Shown one piece after another: positions 9,013 to 18,429 of a stretch of DNA of 64,000 nucleotides. The notes below the pieces were generated by a model. That model was not told the origin of the DNA and did no database searches. It saw nothing but the letters and a program-made list of their open reading frames with translations. The DNA is taken from assembly GCF_003149245.1 (NCBI RefSeq), contig NZ_QGDL01000004.1, positions 124,001-188,000 on the forward strand, read 5' to 3'. The first letter of the stretch is position 1, and each line of letters opens with the position of its first letter. This DNA comes from Faecalicatena orotica (lineage in GTDB: Bacteria > Bacillota > Clostridia > Lachnospirales > Lachnospiraceae). The translations under genes and the position numbers were made by a program.

Positions 9013-9765
9013 TTACTCATCCTTCAGAAACTGCTGATATCGGATAAATAAAAGTTCAATCAACAGGAAATATGGGGTCGTGATTTCATATGAAATCCCA
9101 TATCTTTCCGGCAGCGACAGCGCCTGAATATATAAGTTTTCCCCGCATACGGAAGAAAGCGGGTTCATCTGCATCTTTGTAACGGAAACCGTCTTTATGC
9201 CCTTCAGGCGCAGCCGTTTCGCGAGTTCCACCATATGTTCCGCTTCACCCGTCAGTGAGATCAGTATGACCAGGTCTTCCTCTCTGACAAGATTTTCAAA
9301 GGCTTCCGCCATATCATGTCCGTGCATATAATAAATCTTTTTGTGCAGCGGCAGAAAAATACGCTGGAACTCTTTTGCCACCCGTGCCTGGGAATATCCG
9401 CTTGCATAGATCAGAATACGTCCGGAGCAGTAAATTTTTTCAAAAAAGCTACTGTAATCTGTATTGCGGATATACTCGATCATCTTATGGTAATTCTGGA
9501 GCGCTTCCTCCTTAAATGAAAACTCCAGTCCCTCTTCCTGCATCCTCTCAAGCCGGATCACTGAGCGAAGTTCACCGTACCCCGGAAGCTTCAGTTTCTG
9601 GGCAAACCTTGTGAGTGCACTTTTGGATACATGGTATGTTTCCGCAAACTCATCTATTGACAGCCGGATACAGTCTTTCGGATGTTTCGCCACACACCCG
9701 GCGATGTACTTATCGTTTTCGCTGAAGGTATCGTAGTACCTGTTCAGCAGGTCTTCAATCTTCAT
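9013..9765 (-). CDS. RpiR family transcriptional regulator (second of a pair)
   Basis: A 250-residue DNA-binding regulator with the RpiR plan: an N-terminal helix-turn-helix of about 75 residues (TYHVSKSALTRFAQKLKLPGY) and a C-terminal SIS sugar-phosphate-binding domain (about 110-240, with ILISLTGEAEHMVELAKRL). RpiR proteins sense phosphosugars. Its start overlaps the end of the upstream RpiR gene by 11 bases, so the two are co-translated and may form a heteromer. The next operon downstream is the alpha-glucoside PTS operon, a plausible target. Confidence 0.87.
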   Translation of the reverse strand: MKIEDLLNRYYDTFSENDKYIAGCVAKHPKDCIRLSIDEFAETYHVSKSALTRFAQKLKLPGYGELRSVIRLERMQEEGLEFSFKEEALQNYHKMIEYIRNTDYSSFFEKIYCSGRILIYASGYSQARVAKEFQRIFLPLHKKIYYMHGHDMAEAFENLVREEDLVILISLTGEAEHMVELAKRLRLKGIKTVSVTKMQMNPLSSVCGENLYIQALSLPERYGISYEITTPYFLLIELLFIRYQQFLKDE

Positions 9766-10510
9766 GTTCGGCCTCTCTTATATATTCCAGATAATTGAGG
9801 AACAGCATGTCCAGCAGCATGTAAAACCCCGACACCAGTTCGTATGAAACCTGACTCTGGATGGTCTGGGTCGCCACATAGAGATTATCCCTGCACATTC
9901 TGGAAATCGTATTGTTCTGCAGACGCGTGATGGAAATTGTGTATATCCCTGTCGGAATCACTGCATTGAGAATCTCAATCCCCGCCCTTGTCTCACCGGA
10001 AAGGGAAATCACGACAAAAACATCCGTCTTCTGAAATGCTTTTTTCATAAACTCGGTTTCCCCGTAATCAAACAATTCGATCACGCACTTCCCGGCGGAC
10101 AGGAATATCCGTTTGAATTCCTCCGCCAGCGTCTTCTGTTCATTGCCGGTCCCATAGACGTAAATCGTATCGCTCTCATAGAGCCTTTTACAGATATGGA
10201 CATAAGAAAACTTATTCAATTCATCAACAAGACTGTGGTAAATGTCACAGACAGCGTCAAAGTCCACGTCCGCTGCCTTTTTGTCCGAACGTTCTTCCTT
10301 CAGCGTAAGCTTCAGATCCGAAAAAGATGTCAGCCCGATTTTCCGCAGGATACGCAGCAGTGTAGCTCTGGAAATATGACATTCTGCCGCCACCTGTTCA
10401 CTGGAAAACTGTGCGAACCTCACCGGTTCGCACAAAATTGTTTCTAAGACAGCTTTATCGTTTTCACTTAGTTTATCGTAGTATTGATTCATCAGCTGAG
10501 CGAGTCTCAT
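9755..10510 (-). CDS. RpiR family transcriptional regulator (first of a pair)
   Basis: This 251-residue paralogue of the next gene has an N-terminal helix-turn-helix (ECHISRATLLRILRKIGL, about 43-60) and a C-terminal SIS domain (VVISLSGETRAGIEIL). It starts at ATG 10510, three bases after the ABC ATPase stop, with GGGAGAT upstream, and overlaps the second RpiR gene by 11 bases. Co-transcription with an FtsX-type exporter is unusual: RpiR genes normally accompany sugar catabolic genes. Family assignment is firm, target unknown. Confidence 0.87.
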   Translation of the reverse strand: MRLAQLMNQYYDKLSENDKAVLETILCEPVRFAQFSSEQVAAECHISRATLLRILRKIGLTSFSDLKLTLKEERSDKKAADVDFDAVCDIYHSLVDELNKFSYVHICKRLYESDTIYVYGTGNEQKTLAEEFKRIFLSAGKCVIELFDYGETEFMKKAFQKTDVFVVISLSGETRAGIEILNAVIPTGIYTISITRLQNNTISRMCRDNLYVATQTIQSQVSYELVSGFYMLLDMLFLNYLEYIREAEHED

Positions 10511-10513
10511 CTG

Positions 10514-11275
10514 CTACAAATCTCCCATCTTATCCAGAATCAGATGATAGAATTCTTCATCCGTCCCCTTCTTTTCCAGAGTCTCCAGTATCATACCGTC
10601 CTTAAGCAGGATGATTTTCCTGCAGCAGCCCGCCATCTTCGGATCATGCGTTACCATGACTATCGTCTTCCCATACTCCTGATTGATCCGTGTCAGGGCG
10701 TCAATCACAATCTTGCCTGACTTGGAATCCAGATTTCCGGTCGGCTCATCAGCCAGGATCAGCTCCGGGTCATTAATCAGGGCACGGCAGATCGCCACCC
10801 TCTGTTTCTCTCCTCCCGACAGTTCATATGGCTCTTTATCCAGCAGATGTGCAATCTGGAACTGCTCGGCCAGTTCCTTTGATTTCTCATCCATTACTTC
10901 AGACTTTTCCTTGTTCAGAATCATGGGAAGCATAATGTTTTCCCTCACGGAGAGACTGTCCATCAGATAAAAATCCTGAAAGACGAACCCGATCTGTTTT
11001 CTCCTGATATCCGCCAGTTCATCTGCATGCAGGCCGTTTGTATCTTTATCCGTGAACTTCAAGGTCCCCGCCGTCTGCTTGTCAATCAGCCCCAGCACCT
11101 TCAAAAGTGTCGTCTTGCCGCATCCGGACTTTCCCATAATCCCAAGGAAGTCACCCTCCTCCACATCAAAATTAAGCCCCTTTAATACTTTAATCTCATC
11201 CTTTGCACCACTCGGGTTCAGTTTCTGATAATTCCTGATCAGATCATTCACTTCCAGTACTTTTAGTTTTCCCAT
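10514..11275 (-). CDS. ABC transporter ATP-binding protein (MacB/LolD/BceA type)
   Basis: A 253-residue ATPase that powers the FtsX-like permease encoded just upstream. Walker A is GKSGCGKTT, the signature is LSGGEKQR, and Walker B is LILADEPTGNLD followed by the H-loop MVTHD. The ADEPTGNLDS pattern is characteristic of the class that drives lipoprotein, peptide or antibiotic export rather than solute uptake. Start ATG 11275 was chosen because GGAGG lies 8 bases upstream; this makes it overlap the permease end by 13 bases, suggesting translational coupling. Confidence 0.9.
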   Translation of the reverse strand: MGKLKVLEVNDLIRNYQKLNPSGAKDEIKVLKGLNFDVEEGDFLGIMGKSGCGKTTLLKVLGLIDKQTAGTLKFTDKDTNGLHADELADIRRKQIGFVFQDFYLMDSLSVRENIMLPMILNKEKSEVMDEKSKELAEQFQIAHLLDKEPYELSGGEKQRVAICRALINDPELILADEPTGNLDSKSGKIVIDALTRINQEYGKTIVMVTHDPKMAGCCRKIILLKDGMILETLEKKGTDEEFYHLILDKMGDL

Positions 11276-13881
11276 TCCGCCTGCCTCCATATCATTCTCT
11301 TAATCCAAAAATACCACAGTACCCATACACCCACATAAACCAGATAAATAATCCCTCCTGCTATAAGGAAACCCAGAACTTCCTTTGAATCGTATAATCT
11401 GGCCCTTACCGTAAGGCCTCCGAAAATAATTCCGCCTAAGGTTCCTACCGCAAGCGGCAGCACTGCAAATATCTTCATCTGCCCTGCCAGAGCCTTTTTC
11501 CGGTCATTCTGCCGCATACCCAGTTTTCTCAGGAAGTTATTCTGCCAGTTCAGCTCCCTTGCCTCAGATTCAAACTTCACATAATACTGGAAGAGCCCCA
11601 TAATCGTCATCAGAATGAGGATAAACAGGTACACCAGTTTTCGGAAAAAGATTTCCGCACCGGTATCAACAATCATCTGCTGCTTCCCATAGAACGGCAG
11701 GATCGCACTGTCCCAGTCTCTGTCAAACGCATGTTTATCAGTCAGATAGTCCATATCTTTGAGCATCCCCTCATACTCCTTCTCAGGAACATTCCAGCAT
11801 ATAAGCTGTGTCGGTCCCTCTGTCATATTAGATGGACGGGAGTACGACGGGTACGCTCTCCATTCGTCGATGTCAGCCGCTTCTCTTAAACTCCACTGTT
11901 CTTTATTGTAAGTGGAAATCCTCTGGTACTCTTCTTCAAAATACTGGTCATTGAATACGACCAGGTTATCCTCCATTCCCTGATGGAACGTCCCCGTGAG
12001 ACAGTCTCTCTCCTCACTCTTTATGATACGTTCCGGAAATATTTTCTCATATATCCCTGTATTATAAGACATCAGCGGCTGTCCGATCCTCAGCATTTTA
12101 TGGATTCTGTTCGTATCCCAGTCAATCGTATGTGCCTTTGCCGACAAATCCTGCTGATACACAACATGGATTTCATCATCTGATAAATCCAGCTTTTCAG
12201 GCGTCTTCCCTAAGGCCTCCTTCAGGGCCCGGTAAGTAGATTCTGAAATTGCTATATGCTGCCCCTGCGGCCACTGAACCGGGCGCAAGTACGGCCCCCA
12301 CTGTTTATTAATCGCGTCAGAGCCGTAGATCGATGTAATCCTGAGCATCGGATAAACAGACGCCTCTGCACCATGCTTCTTAGCAATCGCATCTAAATCC
12401 TCCATATCCGCATCATAGGCCGTGCAGACAATGCTGTACGGGAACATCTCCGGTATATTCTGTTTCAGGAGTCCGCCTGCCAGCTGTACCCCAAACATAG
12501 ATAGTATAAACAGATGCAGCACAGACAGATAAAAAAGATTCCATGTGCTTTTCTGAAACCGGTAATACAACGGACGATTTGCAATCAGATTCCTGTTGTA
12601 CCTGTCCCTGTGCCTTTCCAACCTGTTCAGGCAGATTGCGGTTCCCCCCTTAATAAGCAGGTAAACTCCGAGTACCGTAAAGATATGTATATACATAGTC
12701 TCTGCCCAGCTTCTGGAAAAATAGATGCGGATGCTGACTGCCAGAAGGAGAAGTCCCAAAATCACAAGTATGAGATTGTATTTCTTCCCCCGTTTTTCTT
12801 TCTCAACCTGTGTATTCATATTCATAGAACGTGCAAGGTTCAGCACATTTTCCTGATTAAATCCAAGGGACAGGAGCACGATCAAGAGATACCCGAGTAT
12901 CCCAAGCCCAATCGTCCTTACGCTGATTGCAGATGCCAGATTGACTACGGCCCCATTATTTGTGAGTGAACTCTGCCAGATATCCCTAATGATATAGGAT
13001 ACCGCCCCTCCGAAAAGAATACCTGCCACACCTGATATGAAAGCATTTGCACTGAACACGATTCCAAACATCAGATAAATCGTTCTGCTTCTCATGCCAA
13101 GGATGACCAGAAGGCTGTTTGACTTATTCTGGTCTTTGATATAATACCCGATGATCATTGTCATCATCAGAATGCTGCACAGAGCCATGAGAAATCCAGT
13201 CTGTTTAAATATCCGCGCAAGCCCGAATCCGAACAGGAAGTCTTCCTCCCCGTGCACCTGTGAGATCAGGCCATACATTGTAAGTATAATATACATAAAT
13301 GCCGCGGTCAGAAAGCACCCCGATGCAAGAATCATCTGCCCTTTCTTGTTGTAGGAAGCATTCTTTCGGATCATCCGGAAAAACTCCTCAGGGTATCTGC
13401 CCGGAAAATAGCGTACCCGCTTCTTTTCTTCCTTCTCGTACCTTTCCCGCGCTTTCATCTCTTCGTATTTGCGGTTCATCTCATCCCGCTCTTCAATCCA
13501 GCGGGAGCCCATGTAATCGATGATAACCAAGGCTAAACATACCCCTCCGACAAATATCTGTCCACCCGGGAATATGCTGATGGCAAAAAATGCAAATCCG
13601 AAACCGGGAAGAAACTCAAATGTTTTCAGGCTTTTTCCATTTATTAACCAAATACAGCGTATTAAATACAGTAAAATTCCAATTACCGCAAGTATACCAA
13701 AACTAAACGGTATTAATGATACCAGATCCTCTTTCCAAATGGATCCGTCTCTGAGTTTGTAAATAAAATCCCACAGACTGTAAAAGCCATCAATCGCCAT
13801 AATCTTACAAAACAATAGCGAAAAAAGCATCAGAAATCCACAGACTATCCTGAATCTCCTGACTTTACGTTCCACATTCAT
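11263..13881 (-). CDS. FtsX-like ABC transporter permease
   Basis: An 872-residue membrane protein of the FtsX/MacB permease class. Hydrophobic segments occur near the N-terminus (about 13-35, 50-75, 95-130) and in a block after residue 180. A long hydrophilic, probably extracellular stretch follows (about 465-720), then three C-terminal membrane segments. This resembles eight- to ten-span bacitracin- or lantibiotic-type permeases. The start at 13881 is chosen because GAGGAGGG sits just upstream; an in-frame start 96 bases earlier lacks such a site. It is the first gene of the permease-ATPase-RpiR-RpiR operon. The cargo is unknown. Confidence 0.82.
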   Translation of the reverse strand: MNVERKVRRFRIVCGFLMLFSLLFCKIMAIDGFYSLWDFIYKLRDGSIWKEDLVSLIPFSFGILAVIGILLYLIRCIWLINGKSLKTFEFLPGFGFAFFAISIFPGGQIFVGGVCLALVIIDYMGSRWIEERDEMNRKYEEMKARERYEKEEKKRVRYFPGRYPEEFFRMIRKNASYNKKGQMILASGCFLTAAFMYIILTMYGLISQVHGEEDFLFGFGLARIFKQTGFLMALCSILMMTMIIGYYIKDQNKSNSLLVILGMRSRTIYLMFGIVFSANAFISGVAGILFGGAVSYIIRDIWQSSLTNNGAVVNLASAISVRTIGLGILGYLLIVLLSLGFNQENVLNLARSMNMNTQVEKEKRGKKYNLILVILGLLLLAVSIRIYFSRSWAETMYIHIFTVLGVYLLIKGGTAICLNRLERHRDRYNRNLIANRPLYYRFQKSTWNLFYLSVLHLFILSMFGVQLAGGLLKQNIPEMFPYSIVCTAYDADMEDLDAIAKKHGAEASVYPMLRITSIYGSDAINKQWGPYLRPVQWPQGQHIAISESTYRALKEALGKTPEKLDLSDDEIHVVYQQDLSAKAHTIDWDTNRIHKMLRIGQPLMSYNTGIYEKIFPERIIKSEERDCLTGTFHQGMEDNLVVFNDQYFEEEYQRISTYNKEQWSLREAADIDEWRAYPSYSRPSNMTEGPTQLICWNVPEKEYEGMLKDMDYLTDKHAFDRDWDSAILPFYGKQQMIVDTGAEIFFRKLVYLFILILMTIMGLFQYYVKFESEARELNWQNNFLRKLGMRQNDRKKALAGQMKIFAVLPLAVGTLGGIIFGGLTVRARLYDSKEVLGFLIAGGIIYLVYVGVWVLWYFWIKRMIWRQAEWEN

Positions 13882-13992
13882 AGAATCCCTCCTCGTCTCT
13901 AAAAACATGATCACGTCACCTACCGCAGCCGGCGATACGACAGTGGGCGTATACTGGTTCCCATGCTGTTTCTCCACTTTTAAGCTACACTC

Positions 13993-14021
13993 ATTTTATC
14001 GCTAATACTATTTTTATACAA
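13993..14021 (-). promoter_or_regulatory. Predicted promoter of the ABC-RpiR operon
   Basis: Minus strand TTGTAT (14016-14021) and TAAAAT (13993-13998) with 17 bases between them, about 110 bases before the permease start codon. Confidence 0.5.
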
Positions 14022-14122
14022 TCCTTATTGTGCGAATGATGCGTTTTCCTGCTTGAATACTATCACTTGCCATTTTAAGACTGAGTAAAGGGAATTCCAT
14101 ATTTTTATACTACTGTTTTATT

Positions 14123-15547
14123 CTACTTCTTCATCAACACCTGAACCGCTTCTTTCAACGTCAAATCCTCCCCTACATTCCCCGGGAAGATAATATAAGG
14201 TATCTGCGGAAATTTACTCTCATCACCGGTCTGCCACACAGGAATTCCCGGCTTAATCTGCCCGAGCACTGTCGCCCGTTTCACACGCAAAGCCTTTGTT
14301 CCCACATCGCTCGACGTGATTCCCCCTTTTGCGATCACAAACGCAGGCGTCACATCCAGCCGTCCTACGAGCGACTGAACGGCATCTGATATTTTAACCG
14401 AAAGGCGCAAATGGTCTTCCTTATTTCCTGATTCTGCCGTAAACAGCTTTCTGGATGTATAGCAGCAGACAGTCCTGCCCGATCTCACACATTCTTCCTC
14501 CATTTTCAGGCATCTTGCAACTTCTGCCTCAAACGCCGCACTATCATTTACCATAGCTACATCGAGCTCGATAAATTCAATTTCTTTTAGTTCCCTTAAT
14601 AACTCCAGCTGTCTGCTTGTTTTAGCTGTATGTGAGCCGATCACAATAACACCGCCATTTGCAGTTTCCCGCGTCACCATTTCTTCTCTTGTAAGCAGCG
14701 GTTTCTCCTGAATCCCCCCAAGTACTCTGACAAAAGCCGCCGCTGTGCGAAACATAAAATTTTTTCCTTTTTCCATTGCCCGGTACAAGGCAATGCAGAA
14801 CACCTTTATATCGGCATAGTCTACAGCATTCACTATGATTTTCCGGAAGCCGCTGATTTCCAGAAGTTTCTTCTCAATCCCTTCTACGTCAACACTTCGA
14901 AGCTCTTCTAACGTGATGCATACAACCGTATCCGCGGTATACATGCCATTCGTCTTTTCTTCCACATACTCAGGCATTGTAAGCGCTGTATAACCGAAGG
15001 TTTTATCCTTCGCAAATTCAGTTTCACATACTGGGATCAGTTCATCATCATATTTCGCATAGTGGATATTTCCAATTGTAAACCGGCCGCCTTCTTTAAA
15101 AAACGGACACAAAATCTCCCCATCTACTGTATTGCCCGTATATTTTTCATAATCCTCTTTTAATATTTCCGTTTCCAGAGGATAATGCCCACGCAGAGTA
15201 CTGTCCCCGCGGCTCACAAACAGATACTCCTGCTTTGTCTGTTCCGCGGCATAAGCCACCGCCTCAGCGATTTCATGATGTGCCTTCGTTGTCTGGTCAA
15301 CGGTAAATCCCCTTGAATTTGTCAGGATAAAAAAGAGGCTGCTCTCTTCCTGAAATGCCTTTAAAATACTTTCTTTTTCCCAGTCTGTGTAAACAGAAAC
15401 GCCATTTACCGTCTGTACCCCCGTAGGATCATCGTCCAAAACGACTATTTTCTTTTTACTTTTCGCTATTTCTTCCGCCAGCATCTGGTCCACTAAAGAC
15501 TCCTCGATTTTAGGAAAAGTGTCTAAAATTTCAGTATTCATTTTCAT
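14123..15547 (-). CDS. Four-carbon acid sugar kinase family protein (DUF1537)
   Basis: A 474-residue kinase of the OtnK/DtnK/YgbK family, which phosphorylates four-carbon acid sugars such as threonate, erythronate or their oxo forms. The N-terminal substrate domain carries VVLDDDPTGVQTVNGV (about 35-50) and SRGDSTLRGH. The C-terminal nucleotide domain carries IAKGGITSSDVG (about residue 413) and ends with the usual GNVGEDLTL segment. The start has GAGGAGAATATAATT upstream. It is the last gene of the acid-sugar cluster but is separated from it by a hairpin terminator (15592-15615). The usual partners of this family (PdxA2, OtnC, OtnI) are not in the window. Confidence 0.85.
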   Translation of the reverse strand: MKMNTEILDTFPKIEESLVDQMLAEEIAKSKKKIVVLDDDPTGVQTVNGVSVYTDWEKESILKAFQEESSLFFILTNSRGFTVDQTTKAHHEIAEAVAYAAEQTKQEYLFVSRGDSTLRGHYPLETEILKEDYEKYTGNTVDGEILCPFFKEGGRFTIGNIHYAKYDDELIPVCETEFAKDKTFGYTALTMPEYVEEKTNGMYTADTVVCITLEELRSVDVEGIEKKLLEISGFRKIIVNAVDYADIKVFCIALYRAMEKGKNFMFRTAAAFVRVLGGIQEKPLLTREEMVTRETANGGVIVIGSHTAKTSRQLELLRELKEIEFIELDVAMVNDSAAFEAEVARCLKMEEECVRSGRTVCCYTSRKLFTAESGNKEDHLRLSVKISDAVQSLVGRLDVTPAFVIAKGGITSSDVGTKALRVKRATVLGQIKPGIPVWQTGDESKFPQIPYIIFPGNVGEDLTLKEAVQVLMKK

Positions 15548-15591
15548 AATTATATTCTCCTCTTTTCTATAAATTTGTTTCCTAAAAGCAC

Positions 15592-15615
15592 AAAAGGCGG
15601 GAGTTCCCTCCCGCC
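15592..15615 (-). terminator. Terminator or attenuator between creatininase-like gene and kinase gene
   Basis: Minus strand GGCGGGAG, loop GGAA, CTCCCGCC, then TTTT. It is a perfect 8-bp GC-rich stem with a short T tract, so read-through into the kinase gene is likely partial. Confidence 0.75.
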
Positions 15616-15642
15616 GTCAGCTTTGCAGTTACTACACTATAC

Positions 15643-16554
15643 TTATTTCAAATTACCATGCTCATCGTGCATTTCATCATATTTGATGTTATTAGTTCCA
15701 TTGTAGCCAAGTGGGTTTCTGTATCCAAGAGGATTGATTCCGCATGGATATTTTGTCATAATCTCATCAACCAGTTCACAGTATAAGTCTGCACATCTGC
15801 CTACAATCTTGTCACCTTTTTCCTTGCTTGCATTTGTAGGATCACCAATGACACCAGTAGAAAGGTCATCTTTTTCTGGAAGTGCGAAAGTTCCTTCAAA
15901 GTGATACAGCATTCCTTCTCCGGCTGCCTGGCCCGGAGCGATTTTCCATTTTGAATCAATCAGTCCGTGAGCTTCGCCCGGCACTGCCAGTTCCATATGT
16001 ACTTTATCAGGATACAGAGAAAGTGCAACAGAAGTCTCCGCTTCATCCGCATGCCACATATAAGTATCAAGTGTCTTCTTATTGTCTCTGAGGAAGTCAT
16101 ACCATGTACTTCCTACTGTAAAGTAGCCTTCAATACCAGCTTTGTGAACTGCCTCAAACATAGACATCGTCTGTCCGTGGGCAGAAATAATGAGGAACTT
16201 ATTGTATCCTGCATTTGCAGCACCTCTGATAATATCTGTCAGCAGGCCTACATGAGTCTCAAATGTAAGCGGAATTGTGCCAGGCATTCCCCAGTGATGA
16301 GCCGGATGTGATCCATACATTGGGCATGCCAGAATCATAGCTCCTGATTTCTCTGCAACTGCCTCTGCGATTCCCATCGCATTAAAGGAGTCACTTCCAC
16401 ACGGGCAGTGAGGTCCGTGCTGTTCAATTGCACCAATCGGAAGAATCGCAAGGTCACACACTTCCTTTGCATATGCAATATTAACCGCTGCTGAGTTGTC
16501 TTGGAACCATAAAGAATCTCTCTTGTTTAATTTGAATTCAGTTTGTTTTGCCAT
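15643..16554 (-). CDS. Creatininase family hydrolase
   Basis: A 303-residue metal-dependent hydrolase of the creatininase fold. The metal-binding pattern is seen in GAIEQHGPHCPCGSD (Glu, His, Asp), SAHGQ and HADEAETS. Family members open cyclic amides; one group (IolN) hydrolyses the ring of diketo-inositol. In this cluster of sugar dehydrogenases, lactonase and aldolase, a ring-opening role on a sugar or cyclitol intermediate is more likely than creatinine breakdown, but this is inference. The start ATG at 16554 has AAGGAGAT upstream. It is the last gene before the 15592-15615 terminator. Confidence 0.83.
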   Translation of the reverse strand: MAKQTEFKLNKRDSLWFQDNSAAVNIAYAKEVCDLAILPIGAIEQHGPHCPCGSDSFNAMGIAEAVAEKSGAMILACPMYGSHPAHHWGMPGTIPLTFETHVGLLTDIIRGAANAGYNKFLIISAHGQTMSMFEAVHKAGIEGYFTVGSTWYDFLRDNKKTLDTYMWHADEAETSVALSLYPDKVHMELAVPGEAHGLIDSKWKIAPGQAAGEGMLYHFEGTFALPEKDDLSTGVIGDPTNASKEKGDKIVGRCADLYCELVDEIMTKYPCGINPLGYRNPLGYNGTNNIKYDEMHDEHGNLK

Positions 16555-16672
16555 AATAAAATCTCCTTTTTTAATTATTAAATTATTAAGTTATATTCAT
16601 ATATGGGAAAAGATCCCATTCATATGTGATGCCACTAATTTCTGAATATTCTGAATATGGTGTGCAAAAGGG

Positions 16673-17449
16673 TCAGACCCCTTTGAATTTCTTCATGATA
16701 TTCTTCGCCATACTTCCCACCATTCCTTGATCTGAACTCATTGGAATGTACAGCACGCCTTTCTCGATCAGTTCACGCGCCATCTGCGGGTTATCGGCAA
16801 CTGTTCCTACCGCTTTTCCTGCTTTTGTTACTTTTTCAATTATTTTATCAATTGCCTCAAGAAGTTTCGGGTGATTCCTCTGCCCCATAACCTCCCTGCC
16901 AAGTGACTGTGACAGGTCCATCGGGCCGATAAATACGACGTCCAGTTCTTCCAGCTTAAGTATCTCATCCAGATTGCTGAGTGATTCCATCGTCTCGCAG
17001 TGGATAATCGTAAGCACTTCTTTATTTGCTTTGTCAATATATTCCTGCTTATCCATCGTTCCGTAATTTGCGGCCCTGTGGGTCGGTGCAAATCCTCTGT
17101 TTCCCAGTGGCGCATAGCGCCCTGCTTTTACCGCTGTCTCTGCCTGCTCCAGAGTGTCTACATTCGGGGCGTGATAGCCAAGTGCACCAGTGTCCAGCGC
17201 CTGCATGATATTCACAGCTGTAGCTTCTCTGACGCGGACAATTGGTACAATTCCCGTTAAATCAGACGCTCTCACCAGATTCGTAATGGTTTCTGGATTA
17301 TAAGAGACATGTTCGCTGTCGATAACGAAGAACTCCATCCCTGCACTGCCAAGTATTTCGACCATACTCGGGTCCATTGTCTTTACAAATGTCCCAATAA
17401 CCGGCTGACCGTTTTTCAGTTTCTGTTTTACTCTATTTTCTCTGACCAT
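16673..17449 (-). CDS. HpcH/HpaI family aldolase
   Basis: A 258-residue class II pyruvate-type aldolase of the HpaI family, which splits 2-keto-3-deoxy or 4-hydroxy-2-oxo acids into pyruvate and an aldehyde. Visible are GTFVKTMDPSMVEIL, the metal ligand region IHCETMESLSNLDEI and the DVVFIGPMDLSQSLG loop that binds the pyruvate moiety. The start at 17449 was chosen because GAGGAG lies 8 bases upstream and family homology begins at MVRENR; the longer reading frame overlaps the upstream gene. It lies mid-operon, after the SMP-30 gene. Confidence 0.88.
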   Translation of the reverse strand: MVRENRVKQKLKNGQPVIGTFVKTMDPSMVEILGSAGMEFFVIDSEHVSYNPETITNLVRASDLTGIVPIVRVREATAVNIMQALDTGALGYHAPNVDTLEQAETAVKAGRYAPLGNRGFAPTHRAANYGTMDKQEYIDKANKEVLTIIHCETMESLSNLDEILKLEELDVVFIGPMDLSQSLGREVMGQRNHPKLLEAIDKIIEKVTKAGKAVGTVADNPQMARELIEKGVLYIPMSSDQGMVGSMAKNIMKKFKGV

Positions 17450-17513
17450 GAGTCCTGCTCCTCTCATTTTTCTTCCAGCAGTGTATCCCATATGGGGATA
17501 CCTGCCAGAAACG

Positions 17514-18413
17514 TTACACCGCGTGTCCTTTAATTTTGAAACGATAAAGTGTGGTGGATGCCGCAATGTAAAGAGTATCCATATCTTTTCCGCCAAATGC
17601 ACAGTTGCCTGCCTGCTCTGGGATATATACGATTCCCAAATATACCGCGTCCTTATCGAATATATGGATGCCGCCCTGTGCACAGCAATATACATTTTCT
17701 TCACTGTCAATTTTCATTCCGTCAGGCAGTCCCACGCCATCACCGATTGTTTCGGCCCAGACCTCCCCGCCTCTCAGTGAACCGTTCGGCTCTACCGCAA
17801 ATTTCCTGATATGCTTTCTGGGAGAGTCATTCACAAACAAAAACTTCTCATCCTTTGAAAAACATAATCCATTGGGATTTTCAAAATCATCCATAAGCAG
17901 CTTCAGTTCTTTTGTATCCGGATTATAGGAAAATACTCCCTGGAAATCCAGTTCCTGTTCTCTTTCAAGTCCTACTCTGGAAGGATTTCTTCCAAAACGC
18001 GGGTCAGTGAAAAAAATTGTCCCGTCACTTCGGACTACCACATCATTCGGACTGTTCAATTCCTTCCCCTGATAGTGGGAGGCCAGTATCTCCAGTCCTT
18101 TTCCTTCGTTATCCGTCCTGCTGATACAGCTTCTAACGTGTTCACATACAATAATATTGCCCTGTGTATCGTAGGCATTCCCATTGGCCTTAAATGTATT
18201 TTCACGAAGCAGCCTTACCCCGTCCTTTTCACTGTAGCGGTATGTCCTGCTCTCCGGAATATCATTAAAAGTCAGTGCCTGTGTCTTCTTGTTCCAAATC
18301 GGACCTTCTATAAATGTAAAGTCTTTCCAGACTTCCAAAAGTTCCTGCTCTACGTCTAACACATCAAAAAACTTCTCGTGAAAGCTCTTATATGCCAGCC
18401 CCATACCTGTCAC
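17514..18413 (-). CDS. SMP-30/gluconolactonase family protein
   Basis: A 299-residue six-bladed beta-propeller lactonase. The metal site is suggested by FIEGPIW (Glu), LNSPNDVVV (Asn, Asp) and FENPNGLCF plus FVNDSPR. Members hydrolyse sugar lactones produced by sugar dehydrogenases to the free aldonic acid. It follows the fucose-isomerase-like gene by 16 bases in the same operon, which supports an oxidative sugar pathway. The start is GTG at 18413; an ATG nine bases later is an alternative. Confidence 0.87.
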   Translation of the reverse strand: MTGMGLAYKSFHEKFFDVLDVEQELLEVWKDFTFIEGPIWNKKTQALTFNDIPESRTYRYSEKDGVRLLRENTFKANGNAYDTQGNIIVCEHVRSCISRTDNEGKGLEILASHYQGKELNSPNDVVVRSDGTIFFTDPRFGRNPSRVGLEREQELDFQGVFSYNPDTKELKLLMDDFENPNGLCFSKDEKFLFVNDSPRKHIRKFAVEPNGSLRGGEVWAETIGDGVGLPDGMKIDSEENVYCCAQGGIHIFDKDAVYLGIVYIPEQAGNCAFGGKDMDTLYIAASTTLYRFKIKGHAV

Positions 18414-18429
18414 ACACCTTTCCTGCCGA

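Noticed and set aside
16603-16619. Small hairpin ATGGGA/TCCCAT between the aldolase and creatininase genes
   Set aside because: A six-pair stem with no T tract is weak and common by chance in such gaps.
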